Shown: piece after piece, positions 1 through 9,683 of the stretch
Position numbering within the stretch: position 1 is the stretch's first letter
Layout: the number at the start of each line of letters is the position of its first letter
DNA from: HK1 sp965202735
GTDB taxonomy: Bacteria; Pseudomonadota; Gammaproteobacteria; HK1
Direction: 5' to 3'
Length of the DNA stretch: 64,000 nt
NCBI GenBank assembly: GCA_965202735.1
Contig: OZ241844.1
Location: forward strand, 3,038,001-3,102,000
Position numbers and translations under genes: made by a program
The notes under the pieces: model-generated
Databases searched by the model: none
The model's input: only the letters and a program-made list of their open reading frames with translations
What the model was told of the DNA's origin: nothing

Positions 1-99
1 TTCGATCGGCTGAAAACGCCGGTCGGCGATTTCGAGACAGGTTCACCGCAGGTGCGTGCTCGAGGGCCGATGAGCGGACCGGGAGGAGGCCGAACGCCG

Positions 100-582
100 A
101 TGACGGATGCACCGCTCGTGCTGTACCGGGACGTGGTGCGCCCGGAGTGGGTCGATTACAACCACCACCTCAATGTCGCCTTCTACGTCCGGGCGTTCGA
201 CTTCGCGACCGACGCGTTCTTCGACCATGTCGGGCTCTATCTCGACTACATCGAGCGCACGGGATGCTCTCTCTACGTGCGCGAGATGCACGTCTCCTGC
301 CATCGCGAGATGAAGGAGGGTGCTCCGATGCGGTTCGAGACCCAGGTGCTCGACGTCGATGCGAAGCGCCTGCATTTCTTCCACTGCATGTACCATGACA
401 CGGAGGACCGCCTCGCGGCGACGAACGAGATCATGTGCCTGCACGTCGATACCGTCACCGGGCGTCCGGTCCCGTTCCCGCGGGATCGGCTCGAGGCCCT
501 GACCGCAATCGCGCGCGCGCACGCCGCGCTGCCTGCGCCGGCCGACAAGGGCAGCGTGATCGGAATTCGCAGGCGCCGGTGA
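100..582 (+). CDS. Hot-dog acyl-CoA thioesterase, carnitine-pathway type
   Basis: A 160-residue single-domain hot-dog protein. The motif WVDYNHHLN near residues 16-24 is the thioesterase signature that opens the central helix. The overall pattern (VVRPEWVDYN at the start, RLHFFH in the middle, a tail rich in HAALPAP) resembles the thioesterase domain found alone or fused behind L-carnitine dehydrogenase, which hydrolyses betainyl-CoA-like thioesters; that substrate is an inference. The ATG at 100 is chosen because a strong ribosome site GGGAGGAGG lies about 11 bases upstream. ATGs at 52 and 70 are in frame and the frame stays open to the window edge, so a fused upstream domain cannot be fully excluded. 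The next two genes follow on the same strand. Confidence 0.8.
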   Translation: MTDAPLVLYRDVVRPEWVDYNHHLNVAFYVRAFDFATDAFFDHVGLYLDYIERTGCSLYVREMHVSCHREMKEGAPMRFETQVLDVDAKRLHFFHCMYHDTEDRLAATNEIMCLHVDTVTGRPVPFPRDRLEALTAIARAHAALPAPADKGSVIGIRRRR

Positions 583-759
583 CCCGGTGTCCACGCCGGT
601 GACGGCGCAATGTACGTGCGTCGAGGATGACCGGCTCGGTCCTCTTCGAGGCGAAGCGCGGCGAGGCGAGAACGACCGTGCCAGTCACCATCGAGAATGG
701 AGGCGGGTGGAGAATGACCGGGTCGGCCACGAGTGCCGGAGCGCGAAGCGGCGCCTGAC

Positions 760-1716
760 ATGAACGCGGTCCATGCAGTGCGACTCTCCGCCGGGCCGAT
801 CGTCCGGCCCCGCATGGACGGGCGGATGGGCGCCAACGTCAACGGCCCATCGCTCATCCGCGTCCCCGAATGGATCGAGGCGCCGCTCGGGCGCTACTAC
901 CTGTACTTCGCCCACCACAAGGGGACGTACATCCGGCTGGCCTTCGCCGACCGGCTCGCCGGTCCGTGGCGCACGCACACGCCGGGGACGCTCGCGCTGG
1001 AGGCCTCGCACTTCCCGACCGAACGCCCGAACCTCGAATCCGTCAGCGAGGCGACCCGCAGGGACATGGCGGGCGCCGGCGTCGAGCAGGACTGCCTCCA
1101 GCCCCACATCGCGTCGCCCGACGTGCACGTCGACCACGACCGCCGCGAGATCCGCATGTACTACCACGGCATGCTCGACGACGGCGAGCAACGCACCCGG
1201 GCCGCGGTGTCCACCGACGGCATCGCCTTCGAGGCCCGCCCGGAGATCCTCGGCGACTCGTACTTCCGGGTGTTCCGGCGCGAGGGGTGGCACTACGCGC
1301 TGGTGATGCCGGGAGAGCTGCGCCGCTCGCGCGACGGACTGACCGGATTCGAGTCCGGTCCGGTGCTGTTCTGCCCCGAGATGCGCCACTCGGCCGTCCG
1401 CTGCACCGGCGACGCGCTCGACGTCTTCTGGTCGCGGGTCGGCGACGCGCCGGAGCGCATCCTCCACTCGCGCGTCCGGCTCGACGGCGAGTGGACGGAG
1501 TGGCGGGAAGAGGCCCCCCGCGTGGTGCTCGAGCCGGAGCACGAATGGGAAGGCGCCGGCATGAGCATCGAGCCGTCGGTACGCGGCGAGATCAACCGGC
1601 TCGTGCGCCAGCTCCGGGATCCGTGCGTGTACGAGGAGGGTGGCCGGACGTACCTGCTCTACAGCGGCGGCGGCGAGTCCGCCATCGGGATCGCGGAGGT
1701 CCTGGGGCTCGACTGA
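760..1716 (+). CDS. GH43-like five-bladed beta-propeller protein
   Basis: About 318 residues. The sequence shows the repeated pattern of the GH43/GH32/GH62 propeller superfamily: GPSLIRVP followed by YYLYFAHHKGTYIRLAFAD in the first blade, RMYYHGM in a middle blade and YLLYSGGG in the last. These proteins usually hydrolyse arabinan, fructan or similar glycans, but members of this short soluble subgroup have no assigned substrate, and I cannot place the catalytic acids with confidence. No signal peptide is visible. An in-frame ATG at 733 is an alternative start; ATG 760 begins the more conserved-looking part. It lies about 100 bases ahead of the glutamyltransferase-like gene on the same strand. 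Confidence 0.65.
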   Translation: MNAVHAVRLSAGPIVRPRMDGRMGANVNGPSLIRVPEWIEAPLGRYYLYFAHHKGTYIRLAFADRLAGPWRTHTPGTLALEASHFPTERPNLESVSEATRRDMAGAGVEQDCLQPHIASPDVHVDHDRREIRMYYHGMLDDGEQRTRAAVSTDGIAFEARPEILGDSYFRVFRREGWHYALVMPGELRRSRDGLTGFESGPVLFCPEMRHSAVRCTGDALDVFWSRVGDAPERILHSRVRLDGEWTEWREEAPRVVLEPEHEWEGAGMSIEPSVRGEINRLVRQLRDPCVYEEGGRTYLLYSGGGESAIGIAEVLGLD

Positions 1717-1817
1717 GCCGCACCTCGACTGAGCCGCACCTCGCCCGCGGACCGTCGGGCCGCGTATGCGACAATCTCCCGCCGCCCGCCGTTCGGCTGC
1801 TCTCGGGAGGCTCATTC

Positions 1818-3539
1818 TTGGCGCAGCGTTCCCGTCGTAGCGAGCCCGTCTGCACGCGCACCCCGATCGAGGCCGAACGCGGCGTGTGTGCCGGCGGACA
1901 TCCTGCGGTGGCCGACGCCGGCATACGTCTCATGCAGGAAGGCGGAAACGCCTTCGACGCCCTGATCGGGGCCGCGTTCACCGCGTTCGTGGTCGAGCCG
2001 GCGATGTGCGGGCTCGGCGGCTACGCCCGAATCTCCGCGTATGCGCCGGCTCGCGGCGGGTTCGTGAGCTTCGACGCCTGCGCCCGCGCACCGCTCGCCG
2101 CCACTCCCGACATGTTCGAGCCGGACGCCTCGCGCGCGCCGAGCGGCCATGGGCATCCGGTCACGGAGGGAGACCGCGCCGAGCGCGGGTTCCTCGCCGT
2201 CGGGGCGCCGGGCGCGGTCGCCGGCTGCTGCGACGCACACACGATGCTCGGCCGCCTCCCGCTCGCGCAGGTGATGGCGCCGGCCATCGAGGCGGCGCAG
2301 GAAGGTATCGAGGTCTCGTGGTCCGAGATCCTCGCGCTGGCCGGAGTGAGCCGGCATTTCGACGCATTCCCCGACACCCGGGCGGTATGGACGCCGGGCG
2401 GCGCGCTTCCGGACACTCCGTTCCAGAGTGCGCGGCGGCACCGTATCGACGGCGCCGCGCTCGCCGGGACCCTGCGCCGGGTCGCGGCCCGGGGCAAGCG
2501 CGGATTCTACGGGTGCCGGACCGCGAAGGCGCTCGACGCCTGCATGCGCGCCAACGGCGGGGTCCTCTCGCGCGCCGACCTCGACGCCTACCGCACCCGC
2601 GTCCTGCGCGAGTGGCCGCAGCGCTACCGCAACCACGACTACGTCACCTGCTTCGACCAGGTCGGCTACGAGGCGCTGAACCTGCTCGGGTACTTCGATC
2701 TGCGCCGCTACGGGAGCGACTCGCACACCTGCCGGCATCTGGTCGCGGAAGCGCTCGCGGCCGCATTCACCGACAGCATGACCCACTACGGGGACCCCGA
2801 CTTCGAGACCGCGCCGGTGAACGGTCTCGCGAGCCCCGGCTTCGCGGCCGAGCGGCGCCGGGCGATGCGCGTGCGCAAGGCGCTGCCGCGGCCGGTCGAG
2901 GCCGGGAATCCATGGCCGTACGAAAGGTTCGTGGATGCGCCGGAACGCATCGAGACGCGCACCGGGACGGCGCGGGTCTCGGGGACCAGCCAGGCCGCGG
3001 CCGCGGACCGCGAAGGCAACATGGCGAGCATCTGCATGAGCATCGGTGGTGCGTTCGGCTCGCTGGTCCACGTGCCGGAGCTCGGCATCATGCTCAACAA
3101 CGCGATGCAGAGCTTCGACCCGCGCCCCGGCCACCCTAACGCGATCAAGCCCGGCAAGATGCCGATCTTCGCGGCCCCGGTGCTGGTCGCGGCCCGCCAG
3201 GGCGAGGGGCGCTTCGCCGGTGCGGGCTCGGGCGGCTACCGGATCCAGACCGCGGTGCTCCACGCCTTCATGAACGTCGTCGACCACCGCATGCGCATCC
3301 AGCGCGCGGTCGATCATCCGCGCGTGCACTGCCAGGGACGCGAGACCGTCGTGGACGGGCGGGTCCCTCCGGCGGTCCGGCGGCGTCTTGCCCGCGCGGG
3401 CCACGAGGTGGTCGTGGTGGACGAGGATCCGGGCAGCCTGCACCTCGGCCGCGTCGCCGCCGTCACCCGCGAGCCCCGCCGCGGCGTGCTCCGCGCGGGT
3501 GCGGGACCGGCATGGCGTACCGCAACGGCGGGGTACTGA
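1818..3539 (+). CDS. Gamma-glutamyltranspeptidase family protein
   Basis: About 573 residues. The N-terminal part carries the family signature (GGHPAVADAG, then EGGNAFDALIGAAFTAFVVEP). The autocatalytic cleavage/nucleophile region reads GTSQAAAADREGN, with the presumed nucleophile Thr near residue 390, almost the same position as in E. coli Ggt (Thr391). The usual TTHxS is replaced by TSQAA, so chemistry or substrate may differ from glutathione hydrolysis. No cleavable signal peptide is evident, unlike periplasmic Ggt. The open frame extends far upstream through the previous gene, but a TTG at 1818 has a GGGAGG ribosome site 7 bases before it and gives a start matching the family. Confidence 0.8.
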   Translation: MAQRSRRSEPVCTRTPIEAERGVCAGGHPAVADAGIRLMQEGGNAFDALIGAAFTAFVVEPAMCGLGGYARISAYAPARGGFVSFDACARAPLAATPDMFEPDASRAPSGHGHPVTEGDRAERGFLAVGAPGAVAGCCDAHTMLGRLPLAQVMAPAIEAAQEGIEVSWSEILALAGVSRHFDAFPDTRAVWTPGGALPDTPFQSARRHRIDGAALAGTLRRVAARGKRGFYGCRTAKALDACMRANGGVLSRADLDAYRTRVLREWPQRYRNHDYVTCFDQVGYEALNLLGYFDLRRYGSDSHTCRHLVAEALAAAFTDSMTHYGDPDFETAPVNGLASPGFAAERRRAMRVRKALPRPVEAGNPWPYERFVDAPERIETRTGTARVSGTSQAAAADREGNMASICMSIGGAFGSLVHVPELGIMLNNAMQSFDPRPGHPNAIKPGKMPIFAAPVLVAARQGEGRFAGAGSGGYRIQTAVLHAFMNVVDHRMRIQRAVDHPRVHCQGRETVVDGRVPPAVRRRLARAGHEVVVVDEDPGSLHLGRVAAVTREPRRGVLRAGAGPAWRTATAGY

Positions 3540-3716
3540 GTGCTTCCGCCGATACGGAGCGCCCTTCGGACAGTGACCGGAACAAGGTTGCTGGCTTACC
3601 CGGAGGGGCCCTGCTCCTGCAGGATGGCACGCTCGATACGTGGCAAAGTCATTCTCGTCGGCGCCCTTCGCGCCGCGCGGTCCGGTCGAGCTGGAGGGGG
3701 ACATGAAGGAGGGGAC

Positions 3717-6200
3717 ATGAACAGGATCGGAAGGATCGGACGTATCACGACGATGGTGACCATCGTCATGGGCGTCTTTCTGCTCGCCGCCTGCGGCGGC
3801 GGGTCCGCCCCCGCCACGACACGCCCCGGCCCGGCGGAGCCCGAGGTTCCGCGTCCGCCCGCGAAGCCCGGCCCGGCGGAGCCCGAGGTTCCGCGTCCGC
3901 CCGCGAAGCCCGGCCCGGCGGAGCCCGAGGTTCCGCGTCCGCCCGCGAAGCCCGACCCGGCGGAGCCCGAGGTTCCGCGTCCGCCCGCGAAGCCCGACCC
4001 GGCGGATCAGCTCGGCACGCCCCGTTTCACGACGCACCAGCCCGGCGTGCTGGAACAGGTCGGCGCCCACCATGCCTACGCCAGGGGCCTGACCGGCCGC
4101 GGGGTGCGCATCGGGATCGAGGACACCATCGTCGACTATACGCAGACCGCCGAGTTCGGGAGCAGGGTGCGGCTGCGCGACGCGGACGGCGCGCAGCTTG
4201 CCTACTCGCATCCGCTCGGCGACGACCCGTTCAGCGATGTCGCTCGGTGCCGCAGGAACGGCTCATGCAGCACCCGGCGAGGCGACAGCCAGGGCGACGA
4301 AGAGGCACGCAACCGCTGGGTCCGACAGATCGTCAGCGAGGACGGCTGGCCCAGGCGGGACGATGCCTCCTTCTTCTTCGACGAGCACTTCGCACCGGAC
4401 GGCTCCATCGACCAGTTGTACCGGTGGTGGGAAGTCCCGACGCCTTACGGCAGGGGAGCGCATGGAACCACAGTGGCCTCCGTCGCCGCCGGGACCAGGC
4501 TCGGCGTCGCCCCGCAAGCCGCCATCATCCCGGTTGCGACGAACCTGACCGACGATCAACGCGAGGGGAGCGCGGTGCAGAGGTGGTTGCAGGACTGGAT
4601 TACAACGCTGCCGGCCGCGGAGCGGCGGCGGCTTGACGACCAGGTGGCGCGCGAGGTGCGGTCCGACTACGAGAAGTTCGACATCATCAACCGGTCCTAT
4701 GGAAGGCGCGCTTCACGGATTGCCGTGATCAGCAGCATCGATGCCGCGAGGTGGTACCGCAGGTACCTGCCGAAGACCCTCGACGCCCTGTGGCAGACCG
4801 ACAGGTCCGCCGCCGACAAGACCATCGTCGTCTACGCCGCGGGCAATGACAGAGGTCCCGTACCGGGCCTCGGAGCCTTGAGGCCCGCGATCTTCCCCGC
4901 ATTGCGCGATCATTCGCTGGCGGTCGTGGCGACGGACCCGCGCACGGGGAGGCTCGCCGGATACTCGAACCGCTGCGGTCGCCTTCCGCCCGACTGGAAC
5001 GCCGCGCGGCACGGACGGCACTACTGTCTCGCCGCTCCGGGCACCGTGCGGGGGCTCGTGCCCGACCCGGACACGCCCGGACGCGGCAATGTCGGAACCG
5101 TGCACGGTACGAGCTTCGCCGCACCCATCGTCTCCGGCGCGCTCGCGCTGCTGAAGGAGCACTTCCGGGGGACGCGCGGCAACACCGAGCTCGTGCGGCG
5201 GGTGATCGATACCGCGGACCGGAATGGACGGTACGCCGACCTGGAGACCTACGGCGCCGGACACCTGGACATCGCCGCCGCGTTGTCGCCCGTGGGCCCG
5301 CTCACCGCGGGCGCCTCGGCACGGGCCCTCGACCGTACCGCGCTCCGGACCCCCGCCGCCTTCGGCCCGGTCGCGCAACGTGCCGCCGGCATCGAGCTGG
5401 CGGCGTTCGACGCGCAGGACTTCCCGTTCTGGGTGCCCCTCTCGGGGCTGGTCTCCTCGCGGTCCGGCCGGGGCCGCTCCCCGATCCCCGAGCTCGTCAA
5501 CGCGGAGCCCGCCGATGCCGATGGACCGGCGAGCGGACTGGCCGCCCTCGGCCTGCACTGGGCGGCGATCGAGAGCGCTCCAGGGCTGCCGTCTGCGGAT
5601 GATCGTCCAGAATGGGTGATGGGCCTCGGCCCGTCATCGGCAAGCCTCGCGCGCCTCCCCTCCCCCCATGGCGGCGGGTGGGGATACGGCTTCAGCTTCG
5701 ACAGCCGGGGATACCTGGGGTCGCGGACTTCCGGGGCGTTCGGGTCGGACCTTCGCTCCGGCATGATCTGGACCGCTCGTGCCTTCGAGCGCGCGCTCGG
5801 CGAGGGCTGGACGCTGAGCGCCGGGGGGACGCTGGCGCTCAGCGTGCCACAGTACGAGGACGACGCGATCTTCTCGGCTTCACCCTCGCTGATGTCCGCG
5901 GCGTCCGTGCGGATTGGAACCGGGCGCACGGGGCTGACCGTCGAGCAGCCGTTGCGGGCGGAGTCGGGGGCCGGGACGTTCCGGGTCGAGAATGGCCGGA
6001 CCGAGAACGGAAGGAGGCTTCACGACGAGCACCGCATCCCGCTGCGGCCCGATGCGCGGGAGCTGCGCATGGAGCTGCGCCATGAGCGGGAAGCCCTCGG
6101 CGGCGAAGTTGCGGTCGAGGCCGGCCATTCGATGAACGCCGGTCACGTCCCGGGAGAATCGGAGACGGGCATCGGTCTGGCGTACCGCGTGACATGGTAG
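3717..6200 (+). CDS. Lipoprotein subtilisin-like autotransporter
   Basis: 827 residues. A signal peptide with lipobox LLAAC (Cys26) predicts a lipid-anchored N-terminus. It is followed by four copies of a 14-residue Pro-rich repeat (GPAEPEVPRPPAKP, about residues 38-93). A subtilase S8 domain shows the Asp region (GIED, about 135), His in GAHGTT (about 249) and Ser in GTSFAAP (about 466). The remainder, about 560-827, is a beta-rich passenger linker and barrel ending in aromatic W, as expected for outer-membrane insertion. The layout matches lipoprotein autotransporter proteases such as NalP and SphB1, which trim other surface proteins; that role here is inferred. Start ATG 3717 has AAGGAGGGG just upstream; the frame is open further upstream but lacks a signal. 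Confidence 0.85.
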   Translation: MNRIGRIGRITTMVTIVMGVFLLAACGGGSAPATTRPGPAEPEVPRPPAKPGPAEPEVPRPPAKPGPAEPEVPRPPAKPDPAEPEVPRPPAKPDPADQLGTPRFTTHQPGVLEQVGAHHAYARGLTGRGVRIGIEDTIVDYTQTAEFGSRVRLRDADGAQLAYSHPLGDDPFSDVARCRRNGSCSTRRGDSQGDEEARNRWVRQIVSEDGWPRRDDASFFFDEHFAPDGSIDQLYRWWEVPTPYGRGAHGTTVASVAAGTRLGVAPQAAIIPVATNLTDDQREGSAVQRWLQDWITTLPAAERRRLDDQVAREVRSDYEKFDIINRSYGRRASRIAVISSIDAARWYRRYLPKTLDALWQTDRSAADKTIVVYAAGNDRGPVPGLGALRPAIFPALRDHSLAVVATDPRTGRLAGYSNRCGRLPPDWNAARHGRHYCLAAPGTVRGLVPDPDTPGRGNVGTVHGTSFAAPIVSGALALLKEHFRGTRGNTELVRRVIDTADRNGRYADLETYGAGHLDIAAALSPVGPLTAGASARALDRTALRTPAAFGPVAQRAAGIELAAFDAQDFPFWVPLSGLVSSRSGRGRSPIPELVNAEPADADGPASGLAALGLHWAAIESAPGLPSADDRPEWVMGLGPSSASLARLPSPHGGGWGYGFSFDSRGYLGSRTSGAFGSDLRSGMIWTARAFERALGEGWTLSAGGTLALSVPQYEDDAIFSASPSLMSAASVRIGTGRTGLTVEQPLRAESGAGTFRVENGRTENGRRLHDEHRIPLRPDARELRMELRHEREALGGEVAVEAGHSMNAGHVPGESETGIGLAYRVTW
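3828..3995 (+). repeat. Four 42-bp tandem repeats, coding
   Basis: Four consecutive, nearly identical 42-bp units, each encoding a Pro/Glu/Lys-rich 14-residue spacer in the lipoprotein protease. Copies 1-3 start with the codon for Gly, copy 4 with Asp, and a fifth decayed partial copy follows. In-frame copy-number change would lengthen or shorten the tether between the lipid anchor and the protease domain. Confidence 0.95.
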
Positions 6201-6268
6201 CCCGGTGAACCGCCTGCTGGCCCTGACGCTCCAGGACCATTCAAAAGTCGCGGTCATTGGCCGCCCGA

Positions 6269-6302
6269 CCGGAAGATCGCACGGTGACGGGCGGTCTTCC
6301 GG
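6269..6302. terminator. Hairpin between convergent genes
   Basis: A 12-bp stem with one mismatch (CCGGAAGATCGC pairing with GCGGTCTTCCGG) and a 10-base loop lies between the end of the autotransporter gene and the end of the HAD gene, which converge. There is no T-run on either side, so a terminator role is plausible but not proven. Confidence 0.4.
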
Positions 6303-6471
6303 CATCGAAGGCCCGGCGCGAGGGCCTGATGAGCCGCTCGTCACGACTTCTGGAGAGCCCTGCCTGACGCTCGGAGCCGCGGCCGTCCTGTGCCCGGCCT
6401 GCGCGCGAGGCGCCGCCCGGCGCCCTCGCCGCCGGTCTCGCGTTCACGGTCGAACGCGGTGCGGCGACGCA

Positions 6472-7188
6472 CTACCGGCGCCGTTCGGCGAGATGGTCCG
6501 GAATGCCGCGCAGGTCGGGGATGGTTCCGGCGCGCTTCGCCGTCGTGCCGCGCTCGACCAGGAGCGCGTCGATGCCGGCCGCGCGCGCGCCGTCGTAGTC
6601 GTTCACGCGGCTGTCGCCGACGTGCAGGGCCTCCGATGCATCGACTCCCAGGGCCGCGAGCGCGTGGGCGAAGATGGCGCCGTCCGGCTTCGCGGCGCCC
6701 ACCGCGCCGGAGCACACCACCGCGTCGAAGAAGGGCGCGAGCCCCAGCGCGGCGAGCAGCGGCGGCAGGCGTGAATCGAAGTTCGAGACCACGGCCAGGG
6801 CGATGCCGCGCCTGCGCAGCGCCGCGAGCACCTCCGGGACTTCGGGATGGATGCGCCAGGCCGGCGCACTCGCGTAGTGGGCATAGAGGCGATCGAAGTA
6901 CGCGTCGAATTCCGGGACGCCTCCGGCCGCGCGGGCGACACGTTCGACCACGGCGCGCCACCAGGCGCGTTCGGCGCGATCGAGGTCCGCGCCGTACCGG
7001 CCGGGGAACGCCATCGGCGGGGTGTCGGCGAACGCGGTCCGGAAGCCGGCCGTCATGGTGCCGGGGTCGAGATTCCCGCCGAACTCCCGCGCGAGCTCGG
7101 AGTAGGTGTCGCCGAGCGGCCGGGCCACGTCGATCAGCGTTCCCGAGGCGTCGAGCAGCACCGCGCGCGGTGTCGACCCCGTCTTCAC
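6472..7188 (-). CDS. HAD superfamily hydrolase (HAD-IA, DREG-2 like)
   Basis: 238 residues. HAD motif I is LLDASGTLID near residues 10-19, motif II is VVSNFD, motif III the Lys in AAKPDGAIF, and motif IV HVGDSRVNDYDGA. The insertion of a helical cap between motifs I and II fits subclass IA phosphatases. Substrate unknown. The start is a GTG at 7188; no strong ribosome site is visible and no in-frame ATG lies near it. It ends facing the autotransporter gene and stands alone, about 200 bases downstream of the malate synthase gene. Confidence 0.85.
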   Translation of the reverse strand: MKTGSTPRAVLLDASGTLIDVARPLGDTYSELAREFGGNLDPGTMTAGFRTAFADTPPMAFPGRYGADLDRAERAWWRAVVERVARAAGGVPEFDAYFDRLYAHYASAPAWRIHPEVPEVLAALRRRGIALAVVSNFDSRLPPLLAALGLAPFFDAVVCSGAVGAAKPDGAIFAHALAALGVDASEALHVGDSRVNDYDGARAAGIDALLVERGTTAKRAGTIPDLRGIPDHLAERRR

Positions 7189-7389
7189 GGCCGGTGACGG
7201 CGGGGCGGACGCCGCACGCTCGGGGCCGGCGTCCGGCTCCGTGGGCGGTGCGGCCGGTCCATCGCGCGGTGGGATGCCCCCGGACTCAGGACGCCGGCGA
7301 GAATTGCCCTGCCATGTGTCGAACGCACCATTCCGCAGGAGCCGAGCCTCTTCCGGAGACAGTCGGCAGCTTTGTTTCGACCACCTTCC

Positions 7390-9594
7390 TCAGGCCCGCG
7401 CCGCCTTCGCCTCGCGGCGCCGGCGGTGCAGGATCCATTCGGTGTATCCGTTCGGCTGATCGCGGCCCGTGAGCACGAGGTCCAGCGCGGCCTGGAACTC
7501 GATGCTCGCGCCCGGGTCGGGCGCCATCGGACGGTAGGCGGGGTCGTGCGCGTTCTGCCGGTCCACCATCGCCGCCATCCGCTCGAAGGTGGCGCGCACC
7601 TGCCCCTCGTCGGTGACCCCGTGCCGGAGCCAGTTGGCGATGTGCTGGCTCGAGATGCGCAGCGTCGCCCGATCCTCCATCAGGGCGACGTCGCCGATGT
7701 CGGGCACCTTCGAGCACCCCACCCCCTGGCCGACCCACCGCACCACGTAGCCGAGGATCCCCTGGGCGTTGTTGTCGAGCTCGTTCCGGATCTCCCCGGG
7801 CGCGAGGTTCCGGCCCGCCAGGAGCGGGACCGACAGGATGTCGCCGAGCGCCGCCCGCTCGCGCCGGGCAATCTCCCGCTGGCGCTCCGCCACGTTCACG
7901 CGGTGGTAGTGCACCGCGTGCAGGGTGGCGGCGGTGGGCGAGGGCACCCACGCGGTGTTCGCGCCGGCGCGCGGATGGTCGATCTTCTGCGCCATCATGT
8001 CGGCCATCGCGTCGGGCGCGGCCCACATGCCCTTGCCGATCTGGGCGCGCTCGGCGAGCCCCGCCGCGAGCCCGACGTCCACGTTCCGGTCCTCGTACGC
8101 CGCGATCCAGCGCGCGGCCTTCATCTCCGTCTTCGGGATGACCGGCCCCGCCTCCATCGCGGTGTGGATCTCGTCGCCGGTGCGGTCGAGGAAGCCGGTG
8201 TTGATGAAGATGACCCGCGACTTCGCGGCGCGGATGCACTCCCCGAGGTTGACGGTGGTGCGCCGCTCCTCGTCCATGATGCCGATCTTGATGGTGTCGC
8301 GGGCCAGACCGAGCGCGTCCTCGACCCGCTCGAACAGCTCCACCGTGGCGGCGACCTCCTCCGGGCCGTGGAGCTTCGGCTTGACGATGTAGACGCTGCC
8401 GGCGCGGCTGTTCGCGAACGCGCCGCGGCCGTCGAGGTCGTGCTTCGCGGCCGCCACCGTGACCATCGCGTCGAGGAAGCCTTCCGGGATCTCGCCGCCG
8501 CCGGCGTCGAGCACCGCGTCGGTGTACATGTGGAGGCCGACGTTGCGCACCAGCATGAGGCTGCGTCCGGGCAGCGTCACGGAGCCGCCGGCCGGGGAGC
8601 GGTAGGTGCGGTCGGGCGCGAGGCGGCGCACCACCTCGCGGCCTCCCCTGGAGAACGATGCCTCGAGGTCGCCCTTCATCAGTCCCAGCCAGTTGCGGTA
8701 CACCCGCGTCTTGTCCTCGGCGTCGACCGCGGACACCGCGTCCTCGCAGTCCTCGATGGTGGTGACCGCCGACTCGATCACCACGTCCCGGACGCCGGCC
8801 CGGCTCAGCTTTCCGATCGGGTGCTCGCGGTCGATGTGCAGCTCGACGTGGAGCCGGTGGTGGCGCAGCAGCACGCAGGAGAGCCGGTCGGAGCGTTCGC
8901 CGGAATGCTCCCGGAATCCGGCGAGCTGCCCCGGGTCCGCGAGCCCGGTCCGGGTCCCGCCGGCGAGCGTGGCCGCGAGCGCGGCGCCCTCGCCATCTCC
9001 ATGCGCGCGCAGGGCGTACCCGGTCACGTCGGCGTGCGAGCCGTCCGCGAGCGGAGCGGTTTCGTCCAGGAAGGCGTTCGTCCACGCGACGACCCGCTTC
9101 CCCCGTTCGGGATCGAACCCCCCGGACCCCGGACCGCCGCCGCCGCGCGCGATGACGTCGGTGCCGTACAGCGCGTCGTACAGGCTCCCCCAGCGGGCGT
9201 TGGCGGCGTTGAGCGCGTAGCGGGCGTTGTCGACCGGTACGACGAGCTGGGGGCCGGCGATCCGGGAGACCTCGTCGTCGACGTTCTCCGTTTCGATCCG
9301 GACATCGCCGCCGGCCGGGAGCAGGTAGCCGATGGATTCCAGGAAGGCCCGATATTCGTCGGGGTCGAGGGGCTGCGCCGCGCGCTCGGCGTGCCATGCG
9401 TCGATTCGCGCCTGCAGCTCGTTCCTCCGCTCGAGCAGCGCCCGGTTCTTCGGCCCGAGGTCTCGTACGATGTCGGCGAGCGAGCGCCAGAACGCTCCGG
9501 GGTCCACTCCGGTACCCGGGACGATCTCGTCCCCGACCAGGTCGTGCAGGCACCTCGCGACGGCGAGGCCGCCGATCTCCACTCTGTCGTTCAT
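7390..9594 (-). CDS. glcB: Malate synthase G
   Basis: 734 residues, the usual length of the monomeric G isoform. It condenses glyoxylate with acetyl-CoA to malate in the cytoplasm. Family blocks seen include IESAVTTIEDCEDAV, AEDKTRVYRNWLGLMKGDL, and FINTGFLDRTGDEIHT. The true start is ATG 9594, preceded by GGGGGAGCG; the open frame continues upstream without homology. No glycolate oxidase or isocitrate lyase gene lies nearby in the window. It is divergent from the AhpD-like gene, and the shared intergenic region carries 14-bp tandem repeats. Confidence 0.97.
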   Translation of the reverse strand: MNDRVEIGGLAVARCLHDLVGDEIVPGTGVDPGAFWRSLADIVRDLGPKNRALLERRNELQARIDAWHAERAAQPLDPDEYRAFLESIGYLLPAGGDVRIETENVDDEVSRIAGPQLVVPVDNARYALNAANARWGSLYDALYGTDVIARGGGGPGSGGFDPERGKRVVAWTNAFLDETAPLADGSHADVTGYALRAHGDGEGAALAATLAGGTRTGLADPGQLAGFREHSGERSDRLSCVLLRHHRLHVELHIDREHPIGKLSRAGVRDVVIESAVTTIEDCEDAVSAVDAEDKTRVYRNWLGLMKGDLEASFSRGGREVVRRLAPDRTYRSPAGGSVTLPGRSLMLVRNVGLHMYTDAVLDAGGGEIPEGFLDAMVTVAAAKHDLDGRGAFANSRAGSVYIVKPKLHGPEEVAATVELFERVEDALGLARDTIKIGIMDEERRTTVNLGECIRAAKSRVIFINTGFLDRTGDEIHTAMEAGPVIPKTEMKAARWIAAYEDRNVDVGLAAGLAERAQIGKGMWAAPDAMADMMAQKIDHPRAGANTAWVPSPTAATLHAVHYHRVNVAERQREIARRERAALGDILSVPLLAGRNLAPGEIRNELDNNAQGILGYVVRWVGQGVGCSKVPDIGDVALMEDRATLRISSQHIANWLRHGVTDEGQVRATFERMAAMVDRQNAHDPAYRPMAPDPGASIEFQAALDLVLTGRDQPNGYTEWILHRRRREAKAARA

Positions 9595-9683
9595 CGCTCC
9601 CCCGCTCGCACCGACCGGCTCCCGGCATACCGCAACGCGGCATCGCTGGATGATAATCGATAGCCCGCTTCGAGCGACGCCCC

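Noticed and set aside
7372..9663. A 763-codon open frame on the + strand opposite malate synthase
   Set aside because: It is a codon-bias shadow in GC-rich DNA; it has no recognisable domain, while the - strand encodes a complete enzyme.
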